From NCBI RefSeq assembly GCF_964204645.1, contig NC_134026.1, forward strand, positions 24,074,650-24,138,649: a stretch of DNA of 64,000 bases, in the 5' to 3' direction. The position numbers were made by a program, and so were the translations under genes. Source of the stretch: Tubulanus polymorphus. Its lineage: Eukaryota; Nemertea; Palaeonemertea; Tubulaniformes; Tubulanidae. The notes below the pieces were generated by a model. It searched no databases and was not told the DNA's origin. It worked only from the letters and a program-made list of their open reading frames with translations. This document shows positions 36,801 through 48,785 of this stretch, in pieces (within the stretch, counting starts at the first letter, position 1; the number at the start of each line of letters is the position of its first letter).

Positions 36801-39800
36801 GGGGAGTCATTATAGTAACTGGGACTGGTTTATGCTATAACAAAAAGAAAACATTATAAACAGTTAATTAATCCAAGATTGATGAATCTACCTAACCGAA
36901 TTAGCTACTTACCGGTGCTTGTGGAGAATTCGGCAAAGAACCACTAGCTTTCATCAATCCCAGGAGTTTGTTAAATGCGGTCATATCTTCATTTGAGGGC
37001 TGTTGTTGAGGAGTGTGTTGCTGTGGTTTCATAGGTGTAGATGATACGCCTGCCTCGAGTTCGGCGAGTGTTTTTATACGATCAGTCGGTACACCTGGAA
37101 TTGAAGCTGTGAATTGAAGACCAAGATTAAAACAACATCGAACACACAAAATAATACAGAGATTATAGTACAGAGTGGCCACTTTTATTTGACTTGCTTT
37201 TTCCCTGACATGCACATTGTTTTTCCTGACTCCATCTGCTAAGAATCCAATCAATTAACACAGTCAAATACTTGACTGTTTTATTTCACTTGCGATCTAG
37301 CAATATCAACAAATTTCCTCGTCTCTTAGCTTATTCTATTTTTGGACAAAATTCCCTCACTATTCCCAGACTTTTTTAAAGAAAAGAAAATTCTGACTTT
37401 TCACTGATTTCCAAGTAAATGGCCACCCTGTAGTAGTGGATAAATTAGCGATAATATAGTGGATGTATCAAATTGATCCAATAAACCTAATAAAGGATCC
37501 AGTTCCATTTTCATGAACTCAGGAAACCACCTATTGAATTTTAGATGATAAGACAAAAATTTTCTTGCTGAAGACAACTCAACTCAGTGACTTCCATAGT
37601 ATCAAACTAATGAGTAAGGCAAAAGTCTACTGAGCATTTTAAAGAATTTCTAAATCTTTGCTGGTCTACAATCATCGATATGTTCCATATATCATCGCTC
37701 ATAAGTAAAAATCCACACATAAACAACACCGATGATGAATGAGAATGTCAAATATAAACCCTTAATTGTGCATCAACTTAAATTCTTTTATGTCATAATA
37801 TTTGATCAATGAATTGAATGGTAAAACGCTTGTGAAAAAAATCAAATAAACTTCAGATTGCAACATAAAAAGCTTAGCCAACTAAACTTACAACATGCAA
37901 GATAAAATATGTGATCAACAATCACAATAAGTGAAAAGTGTATAAATAGTGTTTGAAAAAGTGTTAAATTCTGCAGGACATTTGATATGGGACTTGATAT
38001 GACTTGATGATACCAGTTGAGTTGGTACCATATATAGCCAGATATAACAGCTAAGTATTGAACCTAGACATTTTCTTGAAAAGGGACTGACTTCAAAGGT
38101 ATCTTAAGATTTTATGTACAATTTAATGGAGATGTCACTTCACTAATAGCGATATAGGATAAAGAATTTTCAGTTTTTAAACCACAGAATATAGAAAATC
38201 CTCAGATGAAGCTCAATAATTTTGGCCCGAGATATTCATTTTCAAGACTCTAGGCCATACTCACTTTCTTGTATGCTGTCAAGTCTATATCGGTTTCCTT
38301 TAAGGAATATATGGATAGCATTCAATCATATGTATTTCATTAGTGCGCAAACAAATTGTTCAGATATTTGGTGAGTTTCTATACACAGGGAATCTAAACC
38401 GATTTCGAAATCATCTTTGCCAATCAAAAAATACTATTACATAGTGCAACTGCACATGCTCCATAGGAAATAACAATACATAGGCTAAATTCTGATAAAA
38501 TCAGACTGGTTACAACAATACCATAACACAAGGATTTTTAGTCATTTCAACAATTGTTCATTCAATATTGGAAGTGTTTAGTCATACGTAGCCTTAACAA
38601 TTGAAATGAAATTTTATAAGATACTTACTGATAACAGGACGCTGTTGCTGTTGTGAAATTTCAGGTTTCTTGCCGGAAAACAGTAGTGCCTTCAAATCAG
38701 CCTCCATTGCCGATGCTGTGACTGCAATTTAAGAAGTTCCGTGATGAAAATAAACCTTATATATTGTATCGATTTGTGGCCATGTAAAAAAAATGTGTTC
38801 TCTGTAACTCCGAAACAATGTGTAGTGATGCTTACCTTTATCCCTATCCGAAAGTCTTGACATGTGTGTTTGATGAGATGGAGGAGGTACGTGTAAATTT
38901 GGTTTATTGTTCATCATCATCATCTCAAACAGTGACTGCTGTTGTTGTTGTTGTTGATCTTCGATATTTGGAATTGGCGAAAACATACCTGGCGGATCTG
39001 AAGGCGATGGAATTGTAGGACTTCGGTGGCCACCAACGATGTCCGAAAATGAAAGATCTAAAAAAGAATTCATATGGGCCTCAAAACTGTTCTGCTAACG
39101 GATGAAGTATTCTAATAGGCTACACTTAGCTACATTTAGTAAGCAAAAGTTTCATACACCCGTTTTTGCTTTACGAAACATTTAACTCACTAATTACTTA
39201 GCAAGCATAGAATATAACTTTTAGTCGTATAATGTCCCAACTCGTTTAATACTCGATTAAAGATAACTAACCATGTAGATAATTATAGTCATCAGTAAAT
39301 GAAGATCTACGGCTACCATTTCTACTGTTATGAGGGCTATTAGTTTGAAACCATCGAGTGAATCGACTTCCACTTTGAGGCACAGTTGCTTCACTTTCCA
39401 CCGTAGGGTTACTCTACAGATAATTATAATACAGATAATCATTTTACAATGCCATGAAAAAGTCCCCTGTTTAGAATAAATTTTTGAATGAAATCTAAAA
39501 GTTTATGATCCTAGAAGAAAGTAGAACAAAATGTATTGGAGAATGTGCTCACACCAAGTCCTGGAATGGTCTCGAGGTTGAAAAATGCGTTAAAGTCAAA
39601 GTCAGGTCCATTAGGTGCTTGTTCTTGTTGCAGTTCAGCTTTATCAGATGAAGCTGGAGTCGATGGTTTTTCCGGCGTTGTTGATCTAGCTTCATCCAAT
39701 GAACTACTGTCATTGGTTGCAACGCTCTCACCATGCCCAGTGCGAGCTTGTTTTTCTGAGGCTTTTGTCGCGGACACATCTGTGAAAATATGTAGCATAT

Positions 39801-41362
39801 TTTTAAACAAAATCTTTAACGATGATATAAAGGAAGTTATGTACTTCATACTACAGCTATTCCTGAAAATACAGAACATCCACATCACTGACTGACCTGC
39901 ATCACTACCATTTTCAGTTTTCTCATCATAGACTGGGTCCTCAAATCCCCTCAGCTCAATAGTCTCTAGCTGGTTTGTGGGGCCACTAGTAAACCATTCA
40001 GGCTGTTCCTCCTCACGACGCCTTACAGGACGACGACCTGTTGATTGAAATCAATAAATTGTCAGATTTCAAAATTTACAAAAAAACTGAGCATAATTTG
40101 CACTATCTATAGTTTCTACTCACTACTAAATCGCCGATCCTCATATTCAGATCGTTGACCCTGTAATTGAGAGTTACAAAACATGAATGAAATGACTGTA
40201 TGTATGATAAAATACAATACACCATAGTATTGTCAAACTTAACATATCTATTAACACAACACATACCCGCCTAGTGTCCCTACTGTCTCGATCATGTTCA
40301 TCACTGTCTCGGCTATCTCTGCGATATCTTTCGAATCTCCTCTCATTGAATCGATCCGAACGGAAATCACGATCCCGGTCTCGATCCATCGCCAAACGGC
40401 CACTACCGATACGTCTGTCCGGGTTACGTCGATCCCTTGAAAATGCACAAACAAATAGAATCGTGAAATTTCACCAAAAACTCTGCGAGTTTCATCACCT
40501 TAGCAAAAATTGAGATTGATAAGGAAATGACGTACAGTCAAATTAGGTGCAGAATAGAGTTATAAGATCAGATTTCTAAAGGAATCTTTAACCAGAAATC
40601 AAGAGGGTAAAACAATGTGATAATTTACTGCTACCTTTCAACAGGTTCTCTATATTCCATCGGACTGCTCGGACGACGCTGCTGAGATGATGTGGTCACG
40701 TGACACCCGGTGCCAAAACTTTTCCGCTGAGGACTGAGGATGATGCCATCTCTTTCTTCTCTAATACGCTCTTTTGGGTCTGCAGGAATTAATTGTTACA
40801 ATTGTTTGAGTGAGTTGAGGTACTTTTGAACCAGTCGGAAAGGTACTGCTGGTACCTAAGTGATTTTACTCTTACCGATTGCGCGTCTAGTGAAGTCTCT
40901 GTCGAGGTCAGCCGGACGTCTCTTCTCTCTGCTCGGAACGGTAACAGGTGAATCACCGTGAGGAACGTGGAACGATCGGATCCATTTCTCAGGATCCCAA
41001 TAACCATCAGACCTGAAATTAATTCAACCTTCACATGAGGACCATGAAAACACGTACCCGGTAAACACTGCATGTGTTCGATAGTAGTAAAACTTACGTA
41101 TCAAATTCAATCGAAAGCTCGGCTGGTCTCGTTTTTGAAGCAGGGACCTCTGACAGATCAATCAACTTCCCCTGTATTAATTCAAAATGTTCAATGAATA
41201 AATTCATTTCCTATCATTACCTGCTATCACAGCGCTAATCTTATTTGGACAATGACTAACCCTGGAGTACATGTGCTCTGGCAATGGCCCATCAGAATCT
41301 GCAGTTTCTTCAGTTTCAATAGGAACATTTCCAGCTTCATCTTTATCTTCGGCCTTCTCCAT
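33869..41362 (-). CDS. EIF4ENIF1: eIF4E transporter 4E-T
   Basis: Twenty-one exons from ATG at 41362 to the stop at 33869 sum to 3612 nt, 1203 residues; human has 985. 4E-T binds eIF4E, shuttles it to the nucleus and represses mRNA in P-bodies. The canonical eIF4E-binding motif Y32-S-R-G-K-L37-I38 is split by the exon 1/2 junction (41261/41171). Also conserved are SDGYWDPEKW, ILSPQRKSFGTGCHVT, an RD-rich segment, QPEWFTSGPTNQLETIELRG (Cup-homology side), DFDFNAFFNLETIPGLG and SRFTRWF. Further on are DMTAFNKLLGLMKASGSLP, AFTPTSVIMKM, and near the C-terminus SNLTKWFGMDLLKQQLP with VDEIERRQ. Exon 14 (36646-36244) encodes a glutamine-rich tract of roughly 80 residues built on a RQMQEQQ heptad. 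A splice acceptor just before the ATG indicates an upstream non-coding exon. Confidence 0.95.
36380..36646 (-). repeat. Glutamine heptad repeat within 4E-T exon 14
   Basis: On the minus strand, about ten degenerate copies of a 21-24 bp unit encode variants of RQMQEQQ (for example RQLHEQH, CQMQEQK). Codons mix CAA and CAG, so it is not a pure triplet expansion. The translation suggests a helical glutamine-rich stalk. Confidence 0.8.
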
Positions 41363-43332
41363 AGCACTCTAGGAATATCAATTTATACTTATAACATGCA
41401 TACAGATATTGGTAACATACTAATGGTGACTAATCTTTCAAAATTTTCATAGGAATCGTAATATCTTAATTGCAATCATCGCGGAAATTCGTTTCTTAAA
41501 TTTTCATGTAGGTTTTCAAGCGAATGGCACAAAAATTTAACACATCAAGTTTCACTGATCAAGAATTAATCACTACGCTAACGACAACAAATAATAATAG
41601 ACTTCACCAACATAATTTGACACCTATCCAGGCAAGTTACATTATAACCGCCGATAGCTGGAACCAGGCATCTATTACTCTTTTGAACTCCATATATGGT
41701 CAAATGATAAATCATTACCTTTCCTTTGCCCTATCATCATAAAAACTATCGAATCCAAAAGGGCAGCCTATGTTATAACACAGTTCAACACCTTTAGACA
41801 GTCCACAGAATGGACACCTCAGGTCACTAATTTGAATATCACGTTTAATCCAGTCTTCACATAACTAAATTGCGATCAAGTACTTCCTTTTATCGGCCAC
41901 AACGATATGTAAGTTCATTTATCAACTCAACTGCGGCATTATCATAAATGACGCCCGCTACGTAGGTATTGTTTTAAACATCATATCCGAGTATATTACA
42001 AGACAATATCATAGAGAATTTGCCATGTGTGTCATATGAGCCATGCTCATTGCTGTTACACAGGCCGCTCGCTCGCGAGACAGCCGCATTGCTATTTATA
42101 GACATCTGACATTTAAGGCGAAATGTTGTAGTTTTTCTTATCATTTTTGTGATATGAAGAGTGCATTCTCACACAAGCGCGCTGGCGATTTAACACAATG
42201 AGACGTTTTGCAATCCGTCCTAATGATCTACATACGCACTCATGATTGAATACCAGTTCAATATTCAGTCTGTAGATATCTGATCAGACAAAAAGCCAAC
42301 TAAACACATAATCGGAATTGAAAAAATAATCTTAGAGCCAAGGAGAAATGCATTTTTTTGTAGGCTATCATCTTTGAACACCAAGATTATCAACATCAGC
42401 TCAACAATAATTACTCTTAAGGTAGTCCTAACATTCAATTTAACAAGACTAATATCAGGTCATTCATATTTCAATCATATGATAAATTTCTTAAATGAAA
42501 CTATATGTTTCCTGTTCTGATTTAATAAGCAAGGACACCAAAGAACTCCAATTTTATCACAAGTATCGCATCATCACTGAGTCAGGACCTACTCACAAGA
42601 AGGGCCTGGTCAGGAATGGTGAAATAGAGTAGCCGCTAAAATTAATGTAATTTCAGGACCAGCAGGTTCAGGAAATGTCATTGAATACGGCTGTTTGTCA
42701 TTCAATATGGCTAGATAATATAACAAGAAAACTAAACCTCAATATTTATTGACCTTGAAAAATAATATATAAATTGCTTAAAACAGTGTTCTCCACAACA
42801 GGTTTTAGGGGTCCAGCCACCCCCTTTATGTTTACAACAAGCCCTCTGAAAATCTGCCACCCGTTATCTTCTGCCTATACCACAGTGAAGATTCTATCAA
42901 TATATTGATATTAATTGCTTTGAAATAAATAGAGCTAATGTGTTAGGCTAAAAAGAAGATTGCACCAAAATTAAGCTTGAAAATTTTGTATTTTTTGGAT
43001 GGAAAGCCTTGCTACTTCCGCAGCTATGTCATCATACACCCAACAATGAATGCAGCCCCTTTAAATTTCCAGCATGGTGATTACTGCAAAATATTGTTGG
43101 AGATGAAGAACTCGATGACAAAGATCAAATATCAGGCGAGATTTAACGAATATGATACCAGAACTGTACCACAGTTAATCCTGGCCCGACATTCGTGGTA
43201 CATCAACAATTTGATATAATCTAATTGACCAGCATCCTAGCCTCAATGCTGATACTTAAAATAAATTCATTATTCATAAGACATGAAATATCATGAAATG
43301 GAAAATGAAGGGTTCTGTGGTTCTGTTAATGC

Positions 43333-44100
43333 AATGCCCACAAAAAACCAATGACCTTGAAACTCGCCACAATAATAAAAATAGCAATGATCTAAAACTT
43401 TGCTATTGACAGTGATTACCAAATAAGCATAGGTAACAATATAAATTGTCAATTACGCAATCAATATTAACCTCCTCTGATGGTGAAAACAATATACTGG
43501 GTAATCGTTTGACAAGAATCGTCTAGATTGGCAATGAGTCTCCAAGACTCACAGCTGAAAAAGTGTAAATGTAAATGTAATCCCAAATCCAATATGAGGT
43601 GTAAAGCTGCTGGGGGCGTCAAAATCGAATGAGCTAAAAACCTGTCTGATATGTTAAGGTCTTAATTTCAATGTAATATGACAAACCATGTAGAAGAAAC
43701 CTCCCCTTACTGAGACAAGCCAACTGAAGACTTGCCTAACTCGAGACAAAATGAAATTTTTGTGACATGCTGGGAACGTATTCTCTTATTAACTTGGGAC
43801 GATTTTGCTGGTCCCAGTTCACCTGAGTCAAACAGGCTTTACAGTAGTAAGCTAGAGGCAAGAATTCAGACCTATAATTACCTTTTATGAACAAAAAAGG
43901 TCTCAAGATGGCTATCTTGTTTCCAATCGACAAAATCTTTTCTTGCAAATTGCAAGACCGAGAGGGGAATACACAATACATACTTAGGCTCAAGACAATT
44001 GATTAAAGCGTCTTCAAAACTTCAACAATGCGCAAAGAGCTTATTTAGCCAAATAATAATGGGCACAAGTCTGCCATCTTTATTCCGATCGGTCTAACTA
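43333..44100 (+). mobile_element. Decayed pearl-like element relic with nested insertion
   Basis: Segments match the two intact copies in order: atgcccac, ccaatgaccttgaaactcgc, aaataagcataggtaac, then aaaaggtc/atggctatctt, gattaaagcgtcttcaaaac and tctgccatcttta. It is much more diverged and shorter, with most tandem units missing. A second repeat (about 43690-43855) interrupts it. Confidence 0.6.
43690..43855. mobile_element. Pogo-like MITE nested in the pearl relic
   Basis: The right end, read in reverse complement, starts tactgtaaagcctgtttgac. The left end tagaagaaacctccccttac is a poor inverted match. The TACTGTAAA start resembles the element in NSRP1 intron 7. An 85-codon ORF across it is not protein-like. 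Confidence 0.4.
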
Positions 44101-45840
44101 AAGTAAGTAAAACCGTGCTTACCTGATCAGTAATTATTCTGTTGCTGTTAGAATTTCCCCTTTTCTCCTTAATCACTATGTAGAAGATCGTAGCTCTATG
44201 TTATCATCATTCACTCATATTGCATCAGTTATAGATTGATAATCCAATGTTTCTTGAATGGTCAGTCTTGAAATTTGTTTGTCGAGATTCAAGATTTTCA
44301 GGCAACACACTGGTTAAACCAAGGATAAATAATTTGATTAAGTAGCGATGTAAAATTCGGCTGCCAAGTACACAAAGCTTTAACTACTGCTCACAATAAT
44401 GTTCCAATTGGAAACCTCCACTACTGATCACTTTAATCCAAATTCTTTTGAACGCACCAGCACCACTTGTCTCTTGTCCACAAAAAGTAGGCTATCAGAA
44501 TTTAGTAGATTCAAATTTGTAGAAATTTCTTAAAGGGTTTTTTAAACTAAAAGCCAAATAGATGGACCAAAATAGTAGCCTTAAAATTCAGGGTAAATGA
44601 GACTTCAATTTGTTGAAAACGGAATACAATTTGTCGATAACTTCCAATACGTCAGGATATATTTCTTCCGACCAAACTAAGGTAGAAATGTCTTAAAGAA
44701 GAGCAGCGAATGAAAACTGAGTAGAGTATTTGACAGCAGCAAAATGAGCTCAAGTTTCAGCGTTGTTGTTAACGATACGACAAACCTACAAAAAATACAA
44801 ATATCAATATAATTATGTTTGTGATAGCGTAATTAAGAGAATGGTGCTAAACAAAATAAGGATGCAAGTATGTATTACAGGCGAGTTATAATAGGCCTAA
44901 GTCACCTGCCCACTTATACGTGGCGCTAGGCGATATCAAGGACTTATTAGGGCTATGGTCAGTTCAGGTACAACTAACTATAAGGGCCACCTTAACTACT
45001 GTGAGTTTTGCGTGTGTGGGCGCTGTGTGTAGTAGCCGTTTTATTTAGACATCATTTCAAGGTCTGGCACTGGAATGACTTCTTGCCGAGATGAATACTT
45101 AACTTCAAGGAACATTTCAAACAACTGGCTTTTACCACGCCGTTACATGGCAAAGGATTAAGATCAGGTTAAGCTCTGCTAAATTTACCCCACAATACAG
45201 GAGTTATCTAATATCAATTGGGGTCTCAAGGTAGTGAACATAATAGGAGGCTTAAAAAAGACGATAAAGAGAGAACTCAACTGCCTCTTTCAATAAGCAA
45301 CCTCAAATAAAATGGACAATGTTACTACCCAGCCCAGTCTGACTTTGGCCACGCCTGTTTTCGACAGCTACCGTATCAAATATTCGTCAAATTCATGAGT
45401 TATCGGTTGAGAAGCACGGAATTTCAGCAAATCTGGACGCAGTATTTTTCTCAAGACAAACGCTACAACTACTAAAACCACCGGAAATGATCTACAATGG
45501 CTTACTGCGCACGCGCAACGAATGAACGAATGAGGAAATCCTACTGTGGCAACCAAGGATCCATCAGGTTCGCTAGTAGTTAGTAAAGAAATGCAAAGTG
45601 ATATCTTATTGAAATCTTAATCAACCTATTTAATTACGAAAAATGATGTCTTAATTTCAATTGATTCATTTTCTAATAAATCTCTGAACAGTTTGACTGA
45701 TTCTCGTACGAAGTCACGCCAACGCGAGATTCGCTTTTACTTCCGGGTTGAGAAAAATTTTCGAGCGTGATCCTTGACTTGAATCGGCTATATTCAAATA
45801 ACTACTCCTGTCTTACTTGCCCTAAAAATAAAATATCATC

Positions 45841-47788
45841 ATGGGAATATTGGAAAAAATATCGGAAATTGAGTCAGAGGTAAGCATTCATTTATAATTA
45901 AGTATATGTGCTTGAAATTTGATAGCAGTTGGGAAAATGAGAGCCGGTTTGTGTAGTACAGGTGGCGCCACACAACAATTTGAAGTAAAAATAGTGAAAA
46001 AAAAGAAAACATTTGATTATGGATGATATCATTTCAATTTTCAGATGGCCCGTACTCAAAGAAATAAAGCCACTATGGGTCATTTAGGATTGCTGAAAGC
46101 GAGACTCGCAAAGTTAAAAAGAGAATTGATTGAACCCAAAGGTGGAGGTGGTGGAGCTGGTGAAGGGTTTGACGTAGCTAAAACTGGAGATGCAAGAATA
46201 GGGTTTGTTGGTTTTCCTTCAGTCGGAAAGTCGACTTTACTGAGCAACCTGGCTGGCGTATATTCAGAGGTAGCTGCTTATGAATTTACTACTTTAACCA
46301 CTGTTCCTGGAGTTATTCGTTACAAGGGTGCAAAAATTCAGGTATGTTAAAGCAAGTCGTTTTTGTTTTCCTTGATTTATATGACACACTACTTGTATTT
46401 TTGTTTTCATAATCTATGTTTTATTTTCAGTTACTTGATCTTCCTGGTATTATTGAAGGTGCTAAAGATGGCAAAGGCCGTGGAAAACAAGTTATTGCAG
46501 GTAAATTGAAGCTATGACTGAAAATTTATTTTCTATGCTATTGAGGGGTTATTAGTAAGACTTACGCTCTTATTCTAAATTTCCCAGTAGGAGTCACTGT
46601 CATCTTATTGTTGATATTTGTATTTCAGTTGCACGGACTTGTAACATTATATTTATGGTTTTGGATGTCCTGAAGCCATTGCAACACAAAAAACTTCTTG
46701 AGTATGAATTAGAAGGCTTCGGAATCCGATTAAACAAAGAGCCGCCAAATATCAATTTTCGTAAAAAGGAAAAAGGTGGCATCAACTTGAATGCTACTGT
46801 AAGCATTATCAAGTTTTTCATATTTTTTTCTTCTACAATCACCAATAATACGATATTGAAGTGTGTCTACATTTCGTATTTTGTCTAGTGCTCCCAAAGT
46901 GAATTGGACTCGGATACAGTCAAATCGATACTTGGTGAATATAAAATCCACAATGCTGATATAACGCTGCGAGATGATGCAACAGCTGAAGATTTAATCG
47001 ATGTTATCGAAGGAAATCGTATCTATATTCCCTGTATCTACGTTCTAAACAAGATTGATCAAATTAGTATTGAGGTATGTTTGAAGCTCTGGATGATATG
47101 ATGTCCAATTTATAGCCTATTTTCCTCAGTGCTGCTATATACTTTGCTGATGCTTCCTCTTTCAGGAGCTGGATGTTATTTACAAGGTGCCTCACTGCGT
47201 TCCTATATCTGCTCATCACAAGTGGAATTTCGACGATCTATTAGAAAAAATGTGGGAGTATCTACAACTTGTCAGAATGTAAGTAAAACAATATAATGCT
47301 AACAAAATGGGATATACACTGAACACGTTTTTCACTGTTCTGTTAAATTGGATACAGGATGTGGTAAATAGCGATTTTCACTTAGAATATTTCTCTTGTA
47401 GTTATACTAAACCGAAAGGACAGCTTCCAGATTACTCCGCTCCTGTTGTGTTGAAACTCGGACGTGTGACTATTGAGGACTTTTGTCATAAACTTCACAG
47501 AAATCTTATGAAAGAATTCAAGCAGTATGTGTATGAGAATTAGTTGAAATTTTAGAATCTGTTATGTATAGAAATGTTTAATGATTTTGTCATCTGTTAC
47601 AGTGCTGTAGTATGGGGATCCTCGGTGAAACATCAGCCACAAAAAGTTGGTAAAGAACACGGTCTCAACGATGAAGACGTTGTACAAATTGTTAAAAAGT
47701 ATGTTATAATTTTATACTTGCCTTATTCCTTGTGATCTTCGAAAAATATACATTGTTTGAATCCATGTGTTTTTTCTTCAGGCATTGA
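45841..47788 (+). CDS. DRG1: Developmentally regulated GTP-binding protein 1
   Basis: Nine exons (45841-45879, 46045-46341, 46431-46500, 46629-46798, 46889-47074, 47166-47278, 47402-47524, 47603-47698, 47782-47788) give 366 residues; human DRG1 has 367. The alignment is nearly gap-free. Motifs include G1 GFPSVGKS (69-76), ATTLTTV-type switch I ([12 protein letters not shown]), G3 DLPGIIEGA with the following GKGRGKQ, G4 NKID in [13 protein letters not shown], and the C-terminal TGS domain from [14 protein letters not shown] to the end. DRG1 is a translation-associated OBG-family GTPase stabilised by DFRP1/ZC3H15. The last exon codes only three codon parts (K-H-stop). The start at 45841 gives [13 protein letters not shown], matching the human N-terminus in position and character. 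Confidence 0.97.
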
Positions 47789-48785
47789 TGAAAAGTCCCA
47801 GAATTTTGGAAATAGTTTCAAATTTGGCTGTTTTGAATTCATGAGTTCACATGGATCCTTGCATTTTGTTGGATATCGGCTTTGAGTCATTCAGGAACTG
47901 AAGAAATTCACCCTTGGACTTGGAAGTAGAAGACTTGAGTGGAGGATTAATTTCTTACAATTTCTTTAACCGCATTGTGCTGTATATCGTTTAATCATGT
48001 TATTAAATGAGAATATATTATTCTCTGAATTATAAACAGCGTTTTTCCTTCATCATTTTATCGAATAGGATTTATAATCTTAAGTTAACTCGAAAAAAAG
48101 GCAGTCTAGGTATCAGTAAGTTCTACAGAGGTTGAAAGAGCAATCGATCAAAACGGGAAACTTGGATCCGAAAGTCGTAAAGATGAATAATTTTAATGAG
48201 AAGGATTCGAACCTACCTAATTGGATTCGAATCGTGCAGTACTTTGAGTAGTGTGAATTATCCAGTACCATATCGTAACTAAAAAGTTTATATATATTCC
48301 GATAATTCTTCCTCAAACGTGGAATTAATGCCAGTTTATGACACCAAACACCCCCGGGTCTTACGATTATTGCTCGCAGCCATTCTTGATTTGTAACTGA
48401 TTCGAACCAGAGTGTCTCTTGCGGTATAGAATATTCAATCAATGAAATTTTATTGAACCGTATTTTTGTCTGTCGTGCTAATTACCAAACATTAACTATT
48501 TATACTAACTCACTTTCGCTCTAATGAGTGACAGAATGATATTTGACTGATATCCAAGATACAATTGTGAAACCCTGAAATTATCATATGAGCATTTTGA
48601 AAAAAACTGTATATAAGGAGGTAATTAATTCCACAATAATCTGCTGATTAATGGACCATGATTATGAATAGGCCTATTTTCCCTATCAATAATAATGTCC
48701 ATCATAATTTTCCCTCAAACCATTTTTTCACTAACAGGAAAGAATTGAGAAATAAGAAGAGAAAAACAAAACAAGACATATCATT
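47789..48785. other. DRG1-UBLCP1 intergenic region with SINE-like sequence
   Basis: About 48110-48440 carries three minus-strand B-box-like words (variants of ggttcgaatcc at about 48190, 48222 and 48402), suggesting one or two SINE insertions in minus orientation. An ORF across it is not protein-like. The remainder is AT-rich and includes the DRG1 3' UTR and the UBLCP1 promoter. Confidence 0.4.

Larger units (their letters stand above)
41363..45840. promoter_or_regulatory. Upstream region of 4E-T (probable 5'-UTR intron) and DRG1 promoter
   Basis: A good acceptor (ttcctag at 41368-41374 read on the minus strand) lies just before the 4E-T ATG, so a non-coding exon must lie upstream. Its most likely place is near 45.4-45.6 kb, next to the DRG1 promoter. 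That would make the pair divergent and the 4E-T leader intron about 4 kb. The 45739-45747 word acttccggg is a good ETS/GABP motif about 95 bp before the DRG1 ATG. The interior holds a decayed pearl-like relic (43333-44100) with a nested MITE. No coding exon seen. Confidence 0.4.

Noticed and set aside
43736-43993. 85-codon minus-strand ORF
   Set aside because: Spans the nested MITE and the pearl relic; no transposase motif.
48113-48442. 109-codon minus-strand ORF
   Set aside because: Covers repeated ggttcgaatcc words typical of SINEs and lacks recognisable protein features.
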